The notes under the pieces: model-generated
Seen by the model: the letters and a program-made list of their open reading frames with translations, nothing else
Told to the model about the DNA's origin: nothing
Databases searched by the model: none
From: Phytoseiulus persimilis
Lineage: Eukaryota; Arthropoda; Arachnida; Mesostigmata; Phytoseiidae
Assembly (NCBI GenBank): GCA_037576195.1
Contig: CM075102.1
Location: forward strand, 16,860,745-16,924,744
DNA: 64,000 nt
Reading direction: 5' to 3'
In this document: piece by piece, positions 63,699 to 64,000 of the stretch
Layout of the letters: every line of letters starts with the position of its first letter
How positions within the stretch are numbered: the first letter of the stretch is position 1
Made by a program: the position numbers and the translations under genes

Positions 63699-64000
63699 TG
63701 GCTATGGTCCACGTGATCGTGGTTCCCCATCATTTTCAACTTAATTCGTCATGTGTGTTCAACGATTTCCGTATGAGGACGGATTGATTGCGAAGAACCA
63801 AGACCAGCATCGTGATCACAATTCCCAAAAACTCCCTTTCCCGTTGAAACCGCCTCCAGAAGCTTGGTTTTCCAGAGAGTCGGATGTCGACGCCAAGATC
63901 ACAATCATGAATCTGGCCTCGTCAACAAAATCCGCGTCAGGATGGATAGATCGAGTAGATCTAGGACTTGTATCGTGTTTGTCATCATAGTAAACCCTCT

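Overview
The window is eukaryotic nuclear DNA, most likely from an arthropod and plausibly a chelicerate such as a mite or tick. Reasons: intronless replication-dependent histone genes ending in the metazoan 3' stem-loop; histone proteins of arthropod type (a 124-residue H2B ending AVTKYTSSK, a 125-residue H2A ending KKTDKAAA); candidate genes with TATA boxes and short GT-AG introns; and decayed LINE and DDE-transposase sequence. Base composition is near 50% GC, so random open frames of 60-200 codons are common on both strands, and most of the window shows no gene that can be supported.

Layout. Bases 1 to about 43.8 kb are mostly unassigned. They hold low-complexity patches, a decayed LINE 3' end (17.5-18.0 kb), a roughly 0.96-kb inverted-repeat element (34.6-35.5 kb), and a few candidate exons (about 5.2-6.5, 15.7 and 33.2 kb). 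From 43.9 to 46.8 kb lie two candidate small secreted-protein genes, the first with TATA box, signal peptide and phase-consistent introns. From 49.2 to 55.9 kb is the one securely identified locus, a histone array. An intact H3(-)/H4(+)/H2A(-)/H2B(+) quartet is preceded by a second unit whose H2A and H2B are intact but whose H4 has a nonsense codon and whose H3 is reduced to its first codons. No H1 gene is visible.

From 57.0 to 58.3 kb is a candidate five-exon gene for a single-pass membrane protein. At about 60.0-60.2 kb is a MITE-like cluster of repeated GTTCGTTAT words. From 60.9 to 62.1 kb is a 1.25-kb imperfect palindrome carrying two oppositely oriented fragments of a DDE transposase. 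Near 63.2-63.7 kb is a candidate two-exon gene with a TATA box.

The core histones work together: each divergent pair (H2A/H2B and H3/H4) shares a promoter interval, and each mRNA ends in the stem-loop bound by SLBP in place of a poly(A) tail, giving coordinated S-phase expression. The other candidate genes have no recognised function and no evident link to each other. Splice models were built by eye from GT-AG sites, reading phase and hydrophobic segments, and need transcript support.
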